Assembly (NCBI GenBank): GCA_023393825.1
Contig: JAEXBW010000083.1
Coordinates: forward strand, 1 to 30,891
Source: Elusimicrobiota bacterium
Lineage (GTDB): Bacteria > Elusimicrobiota > Elusimicrobia > Elusimicrobiales > Elusimicrobiaceae
DNA: 30,891 nt
Reading direction: 5' to 3'
Within the stretch, counting starts at the first letter, position 1; the number at the start of each line of letters is the position of its first letter. A program made the translations under genes and the position numbers. A model generated the notes under the pieces. That model saw nothing but the letters and a program-made list of their open reading frames with translations. It was not told the origin of the DNA and did not search any database. This document shows, piece after piece, positions 14,872 to 22,866 of the stretch.

Positions 14872-15330
14872 TTATTTATTATCCTCAAAATATTTTACCA
14901 TAACAGTAAAAAGCTTTTTTATATCTTCAAGCTTCTCTATCGGAAGGCGTATCCCCTTTTTTGTCCAGCCTTTATAGGCTTCGTCTTCCTGCCACTGTCT
15001 TAAATCTATACCCTTGCTGCCCATATAAGAACTTATGCGCAGCACAATGGAAAGGCCCTGCCTTTTTGCGTATTTACCTAATTCTCCGTCCTGTATTTGC
15101 GCAATATCCTGCGGCAAAGTGTTTAAAGCCTGCGCTATTTTGGCCACGATTTCGGGCGAAAGAGTTATGCCTGCCTTGGTGGGGCCGCTGTAAGTATCCG
15201 TCTTAAGATACTTGCGCACGGAAACATATTTGTGTCCGCGGTAAGAATCAACGGAAAACTTAATTTCGTTTCCGTCTTCTAAAACTAATGAGCCTATCTG
15301 AGTTAAAATTTCAAAGCTGGTTTCGGGCAT
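14872..15330 (-). CDS. tandem PC4 (YdbC-like) domain protein
   Basis: The protein has 152 residues and two copies of a PC4/p15 transcription-coactivator-like unit. The first, about residues 23-70, reads FSVDSYRGHKYVSVRKYLK..YSGPTKAGITLSPE. The second, about 96-146, reads LRISSYMGSKGIDLRQWQ..YKGWTKKGIRLPIE. Each shows the pattern beta strands, RxW/Y, GxTKkGIxL, then a helix. Bacterial PC4-like proteins (YdbC type) are normally single-domain and dimerise to bind single-stranded DNA; a tandem fusion could do this within one chain (inference). The gene starts one base after the AsmA-like gene ends, with GGAGG inside that gene, so it is translationally linked. No membrane segment or signal peptide. 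The domain call is from pattern recognition and fairly confident. Confidence 0.8.
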   Translation of the reverse strand: MPETSFEILTQIGSLVLEDGNEIKFSVDSYRGHKYVSVRKYLKTDTYSGPTKAGITLSPEIVAKIAQALNTLPQDIAQIQDGELGKYAKRQGLSIVLRISSYMGSKGIDLRQWQEDEAYKGWTKKGIRLPIEKLEDIKKLFTVMVKYFEDNK

Positions 15331-15331
15331 A

Positions 15332-17539
15332 TTATTTACCTCCGTCTTCTTCCTGAGTTTTCTTTTTCTTAAACAGGCCGCCTATGCCGCCTGCCACTCC
15401 CTTAACAATATCAGCCGTACCGCCCGCCGCACCTTTTACAATCTCCCCCGTGCCGACGGCGACACCCTTTACTATCCCTGTCGATACGCCCACCCCGCCC
15501 TTAACTATTGTGCCTGGCAGGTGTACAACAGAAGTAACCGTGGACACGACATCTAATTTATAAGAAGGATCGCTTAATGTGCCGCCCACTTTAATTACAA
15601 CAGGTTTAAATCCGCTTGAAGTTACTTTGCCCATGTGGCTTTCTATCTTCATATCAAGCGCTTCTGTTATAAGATTAATGGTACCTAATGCTTTTACTGT
15701 AGTCAAATCGGAATTGATTTCAGATTTATTTATGGTTATTACTCCGTCGTTAATAGCGTATAGGCCTTCCACACTTTTATAAGTTACGGTATTTACGCCG
15801 ATAGACATTTTGTCCATCTTTATAAAATTAAGCGCCTTTTGCACTATGCGTACAGAAGTAAATAAAACGCGCGCCACAACGGAAGAGGACATAAGTTTAT
15901 CCAAATCTTTAATTTCGCCGTTGACGGAGGAAAATGATATTGTGCCTTTTGCCCTGTCCATAATATTGTCAAAGTTTTTAACATCGGCTTTAAGTGTAAA
16001 GTTTTCCGTATCAAAAACATTGTTTGCTATTTTGCGCACAAAAATATCTGCCTTAATATTAAACGGCGCGCTGCGCTGGGCGGTAGTAACGGTTTTTACT
16101 TCCGTACCCGCTTTTTTGGGCTGCGGCGCGGAAGATTTGTTTTTATCTTTGGACATTAAGGCATCAAAGTTAACGTCGTCCAAAGTAAATTTATCCATAT
16201 CAAAAAAGAAGTTAATATCGTGCGTGCGGCCCGCCTTAATATATGCAAGGGAGGTTTTGAAAGCCGACCCTGCAAAAAAGCCCGTAATAAGATTGGTCTT
16301 TATATTTTTAAGAGAATTTAATGTAACGGAACCGCTTACGTTTTTAATTTCCTTTCCGCTTACGTCCGCTCCGATTCCGTCAAAATTTAAAGTGCCTTTT
16401 ATAACGGGTTCGGTTTTGCCGTTTAAAGCTTCCACCGTGCCGCTTAATGTGCCTTTTAAATTATATTTGCCCAGCATATCGCGCGCTATTTGGCCGACTT
16501 CGCTTAAAGAAACGGAGATGCGAGTAAGCGCGTTATATTTAAATTCGGGCGTGGAATAATCCAAATTGCCGTCGGTAATTATATAAGAGTTGCCCAAAGA
16601 TATTTTGATATTGTTTATCTTTGTTGTGCCGCGCTCTATATTGGTGGAAGTATTGGACTGTATATCAATTTCCGGCAGGGAGAAAACCGTAGAAGAATCT
16701 TTTACAAACTGGGAAAGTAAATTGCTGTCTATGCCCGTAAGAGAACCGCTTAAAACAACCTCGGGATTGCTGAAGTTATTAAGGCTGCCTTCCATATTAA
16801 GCGCGGCTGTTTTATAAGAAGTTCTGAAGCTTTGCAGTTTTAAATACGCGTCTGCAAGTTCCATAGACGCAAGATTGGCAGTACCCGCAAAATCCACCTT
16901 TACGGCGGGGAGAACGAGCGAAGAGGTTTTGATATCAGTAAGGAAAGAAGCATTAAAAGAGAAATCTTTGGCAAAGTCAAAACCGTCTGCAGAAATATTT
17001 ACATGCTTTACCGCAAAGGAATTGCCCGACATTTTATCGGTGTAATTAACGGAAGAATTTTTAAGGTAAACATTATCGGCAACCAAATCAAGCGGGGCAT
17101 TGTCTTCGTTATTGGTTTCTTCCGCTTTTTTGGCGGCTTCGGGGGCGGCAGTGATAAAATCGTCAAAGTTAAATTTGCCGTCGGCATTTTTAATTACGTT
17201 TACGTTAAGCCCGTCAAAACCCAAGGTGCTTATAGCTATGCGCTTATGCAAAAGCGGACCAAACTCCAATTTTATTACGGCCTTTTTCGCGCTTACAAAA
17301 GTACCGTCTGCAAAGGTGCTTCTTTCCGAAAGTTTAAAATCTTTAACGGTTACGCCAACAAGGTTTAAAGAGAGGGAAGAAAAATCAACCTCTCTGTGGA
17401 AATTTTCCCGCACATAATTTTGCGCCATAAGTTTTAACTTCTCGGGCGGGTACATTTTTTTAAGCGTTATTACCGCACCCACGGTTAAAACAATAACCGC
17501 GGCGGCCGCTATTAATAAAAATTTAAACAGTTTTTTCAT
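15332..17539 (-). CDS. AsmA-like envelope protein with 11-residue repeat tail
   Basis: The protein has 735 residues. It has an N-terminal membrane anchor (residues about 5-27) followed by PPEKLKLMAQNYVRENFHREVDFSSLSLNL, the standard AsmA opening. Long beta-rich repeats follow and a C-terminal AsmA-type core (residues about 540-670). AsmA/YhdP/TamB-like proteins bridge the periplasm and are linked to phospholipid traffic to the outer membrane; that role is family knowledge. The C-terminus carries four consecutive 11-residue units (681-724), each ending in Lys, for example GGVGVSTGIVK and GVAVGTGEIVK, and then a KKKK tail. Its start overlaps the DUF1232 gene by 17 bases and it is followed at once by the PC4 gene. 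It suggests a diderm envelope. Confidence 0.88.
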   Translation of the reverse strand: MKKLFKFLLIAAAAVIVLTVGAVITLKKMYPPEKLKLMAQNYVRENFHREVDFSSLSLNLVGVTVKDFKLSERSTFADGTFVSAKKAVIKLEFGPLLHKRIAISTLGFDGLNVNVIKNADGKFNFDDFITAAPEAAKKAEETNNEDNAPLDLVADNVYLKNSSVNYTDKMSGNSFAVKHVNISADGFDFAKDFSFNASFLTDIKTSSLVLPAVKVDFAGTANLASMELADAYLKLQSFRTSYKTAALNMEGSLNNFSNPEVVLSGSLTGIDSNLLSQFVKDSSTVFSLPEIDIQSNTSTNIERGTTKINNIKISLGNSYIITDGNLDYSTPEFKYNALTRISVSLSEVGQIARDMLGKYNLKGTLSGTVEALNGKTEPVIKGTLNFDGIGADVSGKEIKNVSGSVTLNSLKNIKTNLITGFFAGSAFKTSLAYIKAGRTHDINFFFDMDKFTLDDVNFDALMSKDKNKSSAPQPKKAGTEVKTVTTAQRSAPFNIKADIFVRKIANNVFDTENFTLKADVKNFDNIMDRAKGTISFSSVNGEIKDLDKLMSSSVVARVLFTSVRIVQKALNFIKMDKMSIGVNTVTYKSVEGLYAINDGVITINKSEINSDLTTVKALGTINLITEALDMKIESHMGKVTSSGFKPVVIKVGGTLSDPSYKLDVVSTVTSVVHLPGTIVKGGVGVSTGIVKGVAVGTGEIVKGAAGGTADIVKGVAGGIGGLFKKKKTQEEDGGK
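15368..15499 (-). repeat. coding repeat: four 11-residue units at the AsmA C-terminus
   Basis: Four in-frame units of 33 bases encode GGVGVSTGIVK, GVAVGTGEIVK, GAAGGTADIVK and GVAGGIGGLFK. The periodicity is in the protein, with little exact DNA identity between units. Confidence 0.75.
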
Positions 17540-17831
17540 CTTTAATTACCTTCTTTTGCGCCCGCTTATAATTTTCTATATCGGGACGTATCTTATTAAG
17601 CACATAGGCCAATACAAGCAGGTCGTCGGTAAAACCAAGCAAAAGGAAAGCGGCCTCCGGCAGGGCGTCTATAGGGATAAGTAAATACACAAAGCCCGCC
17701 AAAGCCCAAATTATGCTTTTTACGGGCATAGGATACTTGCCGCGCGCAACGGCCCAAAACATAGCCAACGCGCCTTTAAAATCCCCCCACAGAACAAAGG
17801 GACTTATAGAAAAACTGCTCCCCTGCCGCAT
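17523..17831 (-). CDS. DUF1232 (YkvA-like) small membrane protein
   Basis: The protein has 102 residues. The core PMPVKSIIWALAGFVYLLIPIDALPEAAFLLLGFTDDLLVL matches the DUF1232 signature (two short hydrophobic segments around P-I-D-x-[IL]-P and ending GxxDD). Function of the family is unknown. AAAGGGG precedes the ATG. It lies 11 bases after the Na/Pi cotransporter gene and overlaps the AsmA-like gene by 17 bases, placing it firmly in this operon. Confidence 0.88.
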   Translation of the reverse strand: MRQGSSFSISPFVLWGDFKGALAMFWAVARGKYPMPVKSIIWALAGFVYLLIPIDALPEAAFLLLGFTDDLLVLAYVLNKIRPDIENYKRAQKKVIKDEKTV

Positions 17832-17842
17832 ACAAAACCCCT

Positions 17843-19579
17843 TTACTTCGTTTGCTTATTAATAATTTCCATCATACGCTCTTCGCGTACGCCCGTTGAC
17901 GATTCTATAATGTTTAAGGCATAATCGCCAATCTTTTCAAAACTGGTAAGAATATCGGCATATAAAGTTATGGACACGGGCGACGTGGCGGAAGCTTTAT
18001 AGTCGCGCATAGTCTTTTCGTCGCGCATGGCGTGGCGAAGGTCGTTAAGTTCTCTTTCGCGCACAAGCGCCGCCTGCATAACGGCGGTTTTGTCCATATT
18101 GGTGTTTAAGATTGAAAGTTTTGTTTCCTTTATAATCTTTTTAACCTTAAGGCCGATACTTTCAAGATGGTCATAGTCTTCTTGCGTAAAATATTTACCC
18201 TCTTTGGCTTTGGTAAGGAGTATGGCAATTTTTTCCCCGTGGTCGGCCATCTTTTCCAGATAATTTGTAATATCAAGAAGTTTTAACACTTCCGCAATCA
18301 TCGGGCGGGAAAGTTTTTCGTGCGTAAGCTTTTGCAAAAAGTCGCCTATTTTATATTCCAAGACGTCGGTGGCTTTTTCTGCGGAGCGGATTTCCGTCAC
18401 GGTTCTGTCAAAAAGTTTTGGCGAATCTGTTTTGATGGCGTGCAAGGTTTTGCTTATTATAACTTCAAGCAGGCTGGCCATTCTGTCCACTTCGCGCGCG
18501 GCTGCTTCAAGCGAAAATTCGGGCGTGGAAGTTAAACCCGTTTTAAGATATACAAGGTCTGTTTTCTTTTCCTCGCTTCTCTTAAGCGGCATAAGGAACA
18601 TAATAATCTTTTCAAACTGTTTGATAAAGATAAGCATAACGCCCGTGTTTATTATGTTAAACGTTGTGTGGAAAGCGGATAAGTGGTAAGGTATGTTGGT
18701 AAGCAGCACATCTTCCGACGTGCCGACTGTAGTACCGGGTACTATCATATCCACCAAACCGAGCAAAGGTTTAAACAGAAGCACCGCCCACACGACACCT
18801 AAAAAGTTAAACATAAAGTGGCCGATAGCCGCGCGTTTTGCCGTGCGCGTTGCGCCGATTGCGGCAATATTGGCTGTGATGGTTGTGCCGATATTTTCCC
18901 CCAGTACAAGTGCGGCGGCTGTGGGATAATCTATAAGCCCCTTGGCGGCGCAGGTAAGCGTTACCGCCATAACCGCGCTTGATGACTGGAAGATAAGCGT
19001 AAGCACCGTGCCTACGCCGATAACGGCAAGAAGGGTAAATATATTATTTGGGGAAAACTTTGTTATCCACGCTATTGTGGCGGAGGAGTTTTGAACGTCA
19101 GGTATAGCATCTTTAATTAATGCCAAGCCTAAAAAGAGAAGACCGAAGCCCAACATAGCCTCGCCAAGGCGGCGGAATGTGGGCCATTTTTCTGCAAATT
19201 GAGAGAAGAAACCGATACCGATAAGCGGCAATGCAAAAACGGATATTTGCACTTTAAAACCGAGCAAGCTGATAATCCACGCCGTGGTTGTGGTGCCGAT
19301 ATTCGCGCCAAATATAACGCCTAAAGATTGGGTTAAAGTAAGCAAACCCGCGCTTGCAAAACCGACCACCATTACCGTGGTGGCGGAAGATGATTGTATT
19401 ATTGAGGTTGCGGCAATACCTGATAACGTGGCCGTAAATCTGTTGCCAGTCGCGCCCGCAATTACCGTTCTAAGTTTATTGCCCGCGGCTTTTTGCAAGC
19501 CTTCGCTCATCATCTTGATGCCAAGCAGGAACACGCCTAATCCGCCCAGCAGGTTAAGAAACAGCAGGAATCCGCCCAT
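17843..19579 (-). CDS. Na+/phosphate cotransporter with PhoU-like C-terminal domain
   Basis: The protein has 578 residues. The first 340 or so form the NaPi-II (PF02690-type) membrane domain with its inverted repeats. The two QSSS motifs are visible (TSIIQSSSATTVM and LIFQSSSAVMAV), as are paired GANIGTTTTAW and GENIGTTITAN elements. The remaining region (about 345-578) is helical and resembles PhoU, as in many bacterial members. The substrate is probably phosphate with sodium, although some homologues have other or unknown anion substrates. GGAGG lies 5 bases before the ATG. It is the first gene of the six-gene operon ending with the phosphatase at 11388, transcribed divergently from the acyl-CoA synthetase gene. 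Phosphate uptake next to a kinase/phosphatase pair is suggestive but not proof of a link. Confidence 0.92.
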   Translation of the reverse strand: MGGFLLFLNLLGGLGVFLLGIKMMSEGLQKAAGNKLRTVIAGATGNRFTATLSGIAATSIIQSSSATTVMVVGFASAGLLTLTQSLGVIFGANIGTTTTAWIISLLGFKVQISVFALPLIGIGFFSQFAEKWPTFRRLGEAMLGFGLLFLGLALIKDAIPDVQNSSATIAWITKFSPNNIFTLLAVIGVGTVLTLIFQSSSAVMAVTLTCAAKGLIDYPTAAALVLGENIGTTITANIAAIGATRTAKRAAIGHFMFNFLGVVWAVLLFKPLLGLVDMIVPGTTVGTSEDVLLTNIPYHLSAFHTTFNIINTGVMLIFIKQFEKIIMFLMPLKRSEEKKTDLVYLKTGLTSTPEFSLEAAAREVDRMASLLEVIISKTLHAIKTDSPKLFDRTVTEIRSAEKATDVLEYKIGDFLQKLTHEKLSRPMIAEVLKLLDITNYLEKMADHGEKIAILLTKAKEGKYFTQEDYDHLESIGLKVKKIIKETKLSILNTNMDKTAVMQAALVRERELNDLRHAMRDEKTMRDYKASATSPVSITLYADILTSFEKIGDYALNIIESSTGVREERMMEIINKQTK

Positions 19580-19610
19580 TTAAACCTCCAATAACTAAAA
19601 TGCTTATTAT

Positions 19611-19626
19611 CATTATATAATATACT
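19611..19626. promoter_or_regulatory. divergent promoter region, AT-rich -10 candidates
   Basis: The 91 bases between the divergent genes contain TATAAT (19616-19621) and TATACT (19621-19626) on the plus strand. On the minus strand the same AT-rich stretch also reads as a -10. No clear -35 on either side, so start sites are uncertain. Confidence 0.4.
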
Positions 19627-19670
19627 AAAATATCTTATGGTTGTGGGATATCTCCCGTGGAGGGGTTTTA

Positions 19671-21866
19671 ATGGAATTTGTAACCGAAATACTGCGCGCG
19701 GCCGCAAATCAGGGCAGGACTGTTTTAAATGAGGCCGATTGCTATAAAATTTTTAACCGTTTGGGCCTTAAAACGCCAAAGGTGCAAATTATCGGGCGCG
19801 GCGACGAAATAAAAGATTTTTTACCCCTCTTTGAAGGCGATAAAGTGGTAATAAAAGTACTTTCGGGCGATATAATACACAAGACGGAAAAGGGCGGCGT
19901 AAAAATATGCCCCAAAGAAAGCGCGGGCGCAACCTTTGCCGATTTAAAACTTACCTTTAGAGAAGCGCAAACCTTTATGCTTTGCCAATATGTGGAATAT
20001 TCCCCCTTTACCTTAGGCAGGGAGATTTTGCTTGGCGCGCGCTACGACAAAGCCTTCGGCCCCCTTGTTATGCTGGGCGCGGGCGGCACTAATGCCGAAG
20101 ACCTTTCCAATAAACTAAAACCCGCCGTAAGTCCCTCCATAATACAGGCAGCGGATGCGGACTTTGAAGAGTTTATACAAAAATCTTTTGTGTGGGCTTA
20201 TACGGGCGGACTTGTGCGCGGCTCAAAACCGTGTGGAGAGATGAAAGATTTAGTTAACTGGGTTGCCAAAATAGCTTTTTTAACGCTGTACTTTAGCGAG
20301 CCGCAAAGCCCTTTTATTATAGAAGAGGTGGAAGTTAATCCCCTTGTAGCCGCTAACGGTAATTTTATTGCCTTAGACGGTGTTTTGCGCTTTAGGGAAA
20401 ATAAATTTGCCCCCGCCCGCCCCGCCGTTGCAAAAGAGGGCATTAAAGCTTTGCTGGAGCCGCAAACCATTGCGGTTGCGGGCGTAAGCGGAACAAAAGT
20501 TAATATGGGCCGCATAATTTTACGCAATATAAAAGAAGCGGGTTTTAATGTAAAAAATCTTTATGTTATTAAACAAGGCGAAAGCGCGATAGACAGCGCG
20601 ACCTGCGTTGAAAGCTGCAAAAACCTGCCCGTTAAAATTGATACTTTAGTTGTTACAGTACCCGCGCAAAACGCTTTGGACGTGCTTAAAGACGCGGCAT
20701 TAAGCGGCAAAGTTAACGGCGTGGTGTTGATAAGCGGCGGCATTGGCGAAAAGGAAGGCAGCCAAGGCATAAAGCAGCAGGTTGACGATATTATAAAGAT
20801 GGGAAAAGAAATTAACCCCGCATTTACGCTTAACGGCAGCAACAGCCTTGGTATGGTTTCCAATCCCGTTAAGATGAACACGCTTTTTATACCCAAAGAT
20901 AAATTTACGCCGCCATTAGGCGCGGATTACAATCACGCCCCGTGCGCTTTTATAAGCCAAAGCGGCGCTTTTGTAATATCTGCTTTAAGCAAGATGGAAG
21001 AGATTAAACCAGTATACAGCGTTATGACGGGAAACCAGCTTGATGTAAGCGTTACGGACTATGTTGAATATCTTGCGGGCGAAGAGAAAATTAAAACATT
21101 GCTGCTTTATATTGAAGGCTTTAAGGAAGGCGAAGGCGCAAGACTTAAAAAAGCCGTGGCCAAACTTAAAGAGCAGGGCAAGACAGCCGTAATTTACCTT
21201 GCGGGCAGGACGCAGGCGGGCCAAAAAGCGGTTATGGGCCACACAGCATCTATTGCGGGGGATTATATAAGCGCAAAAACTCTGCTTAGCGCGGAGGGCG
21301 CGCTTATGGCGGATAATTTTGAAGATTTTATTTCCCTCTCACGTCTGGCTTGCGGCGCGGTTAAACCAAAAAGCAATAAAGTTTTTATGATAAGCAATGC
21401 GGGTTTTGAAAGCAGCGGTATGGCCGATAATATAACGGCGGACAGTTCCGTTTGCGCGCCCCTGCCAGAGAAAGAATTGCAGGAAGAACTTAAAGAAATA
21501 CTTACAAGATATAACTTAAACTCTCTTGTGGATATAAGAAATCCATTTGACGTTACGCCTATGTGTCCCGACGATGCCGCGCTGGAAATTGTGGAAGCCG
21601 CCGCAAAAAGCGGGCAATACGGCATTATACTTTTTGCCACCGTTCCTTTAAGCCCTGCCGTAAAAACCTTAAAGGAAGAAAGCCCTTACCTTATGCAAAA
21701 GCTGGCGCATATAAGCAGGACTTATAATTTGCCTGTTATAATAAGCGTAAGCGCAGGCAGCCGCTTTGACTATTACAGAGATTTAGCAAAGCAGGAAGGC
21801 TTATGTGTGTTTACCAATGCCGACGACGCTGTTAAAAAATTGGCATTATATTTGCAAGTTTTATAA
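19671..21866 (+). CDS. ADP-forming acyl-CoA (acetyl-CoA) synthetase, fused beta-alpha
   Basis: Catalyses acetyl-CoA + ADP + Pi to acetate + ATP + CoA, making ATP in fermentation. The protein has 731 residues from the ATG at 19671, chosen for GGAGG 7-8 bases upstream; a TTG 30 bases earlier in frame is less likely. The ATP-grasp (beta) half comes first (about 1-240), with DIIHKTEKGGVKI (His70) and EEVEVNPL. The CoA-binding Rossmann half follows (from about 262: PQTIAVAGVS) and then the succinyl-CoA-ligase-like domain with SQSGAF and the phospho-histidine motif GHTASIAG (His524). In many relatives the alpha half is first or the subunits are separate genes. Substrate may be acetyl-CoA or a branched/aryl acyl-CoA; sequence alone cannot decide. 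It is monocistronic and convergent with the next gene. Confidence 0.92.
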   Translation: MEFVTEILRAAANQGRTVLNEADCYKIFNRLGLKTPKVQIIGRGDEIKDFLPLFEGDKVVIKVLSGDIIHKTEKGGVKICPKESAGATFADLKLTFREAQTFMLCQYVEYSPFTLGREILLGARYDKAFGPLVMLGAGGTNAEDLSNKLKPAVSPSIIQAADADFEEFIQKSFVWAYTGGLVRGSKPCGEMKDLVNWVAKIAFLTLYFSEPQSPFIIEEVEVNPLVAANGNFIALDGVLRFRENKFAPARPAVAKEGIKALLEPQTIAVAGVSGTKVNMGRIILRNIKEAGFNVKNLYVIKQGESAIDSATCVESCKNLPVKIDTLVVTVPAQNALDVLKDAALSGKVNGVVLISGGIGEKEGSQGIKQQVDDIIKMGKEINPAFTLNGSNSLGMVSNPVKMNTLFIPKDKFTPPLGADYNHAPCAFISQSGAFVISALSKMEEIKPVYSVMTGNQLDVSVTDYVEYLAGEEKIKTLLLYIEGFKEGEGARLKKAVAKLKEQGKTAVIYLAGRTQAGQKAVMGHTASIAGDYISAKTLLSAEGALMADNFEDFISLSRLACGAVKPKSNKVFMISNAGFESSGMADNITADSSVCAPLPEKELQEELKEILTRYNLNSLVDIRNPFDVTPMCPDDAALEIVEAAAKSGQYGIILFATVPLSPAVKTLKEESPYLMQKLAHISRTYNLPVIISVSAGSRFDYYRDLAKQEGLCVFTNADDAVKKLALYLQVL

Positions 21867-21883
21867 GATAAAAAACGCATTAA

Positions 21884-21916
21884 AAAAGCCGCTCTTAAAA
21901 TTTAAGGGCGGCTTTT
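21884..21916. terminator. bidirectional terminator between convergent genes
   Basis: Near-perfect 16-bp inverted repeat AAAAGCCGCTCTTAAA (21884-21899) / TTTAAGGGCGGCTTTT (21901-21916), with A- and T-runs on both sides. It serves the synthetase (plus) and the membrane protein gene (minus). Confidence 0.88.
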
Positions 21917-21934
21917 GTTTTGTCTGTTTTTAAA

Positions 21935-22855
21935 TTATTTTAAGACGGGCATAGAGTTATCGTTTATGGCCGCCACGCGGGAAAATAATTCCATCTTTTT
22001 ATTATCCCTGTTAAGCATATAATCCATATTAAGGAAGTATGTGGTAAGCGCGACGGAATAATAAAAAGAAGCGCCCAGATAAAGCGCAATGGCATAAGGT
22101 ATCGCCGCACCGCCCTTATCCGCGCCGACGGAAGAGGCAAATATCCCAAGAAGTACGGGCATAAAAAGCTTAAGCGTAAAAAGCAAAACCGCGTTTATAA
22201 AAGAAATGATAATTAAATACACCAACAGCTTTAAGCCGCGCCCGTAAACAAGCTTATAGCTGTAGTAAAAAATGCCGCGCGGCCATTTGTTCCTTAACAC
22301 AGCCACACGCCCAAAGAATATCCCCGTAAAGATAAAGAAAATAACAAAGATAAGCGCAAGCCACCAAAGTAAAAATAAACCTAAAGAGAGCGCTGGAGTA
22401 AGCGGCGTGAAAAACGCGGGGATATAAGGCGCGCTTAAAAACAGAAAGATAACGCCCGCACAGGCCACTATAGCGGCAATAAAACGAGGGAAAGCCAACA
22501 CAGACTGCGGTATAACATAATAAAGCCCCGCCTTAACTCTGTTAAGAATACCCTCGCTATAAAGATAGGTAAAAGTTAGGGCGTAAATATAAACGGCAGC
22601 AAAAAGCACCAGAGATAAAAAGACCTCGGGACGAGCAATAACCTGCTTAAAAACCATAAGATATGTAAGGTGGGAAGGAGAGGCCTGCTTGGCAATAAGC
22701 ACGGGAACATCGCTGACATGCGGAGAAACAAAAAACACTATTGCCAGAGCGGGAATTAAATAAACAATAATTATTGCGGGCAGCGTTCTTATAAAAGTCA
22801 AAAGGGATAATGCCGTCAGTTTTAAAACAGAAAGCATTTCTTTTGTTATATCCAT
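21935..22855 (-). CDS. six-helix membrane protein (tandem paralogue 2)
   Basis: The protein has 306 residues with about six transmembrane helices and short loops. The stretch YYSYKLVYGRGLKLLVYLIIISFINAVL parallels YSYYMVKGRWLRVVGWIFLVGIINMF in the preceding gene. Helix positions agree too, so the two are probably diverged paralogues. The K/R-G-R-x-[WL]-K/R-L motif before a helix is reminiscent of the YciC/GDPDase-membrane-domain group, but I would not assign a function. It starts 11 bases after the preceding gene and ends at the shared terminator. Confidence 0.75.
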   Translation of the reverse strand: MDITKEMLSVLKLTALSLLTFIRTLPAIIIVYLIPALAIVFFVSPHVSDVPVLIAKQASPSHLTYLMVFKQVIARPEVFLSLVLFAAVYIYALTFTYLYSEGILNRVKAGLYYVIPQSVLAFPRFIAAIVACAGVIFLFLSAPYIPAFFTPLTPALSLGLFLLWWLALIFVIFFIFTGIFFGRVAVLRNKWPRGIFYYSYKLVYGRGLKLLVYLIIISFINAVLLFTLKLFMPVLLGIFASSVGADKGGAAIPYAIALYLGASFYYSVALTTYFLNMDYMLNRDNKKMELFSRVAAINDNSMPVLK

Positions 22856-22866
22856 ATTCTATCCCC

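Noticed and set aside
15810..16559. 249-codon plus-strand open frame antisense to the AsmA-like gene
   Set aside because: Composition mirrors the sense strand; no ribosome site, no recognisable domain.
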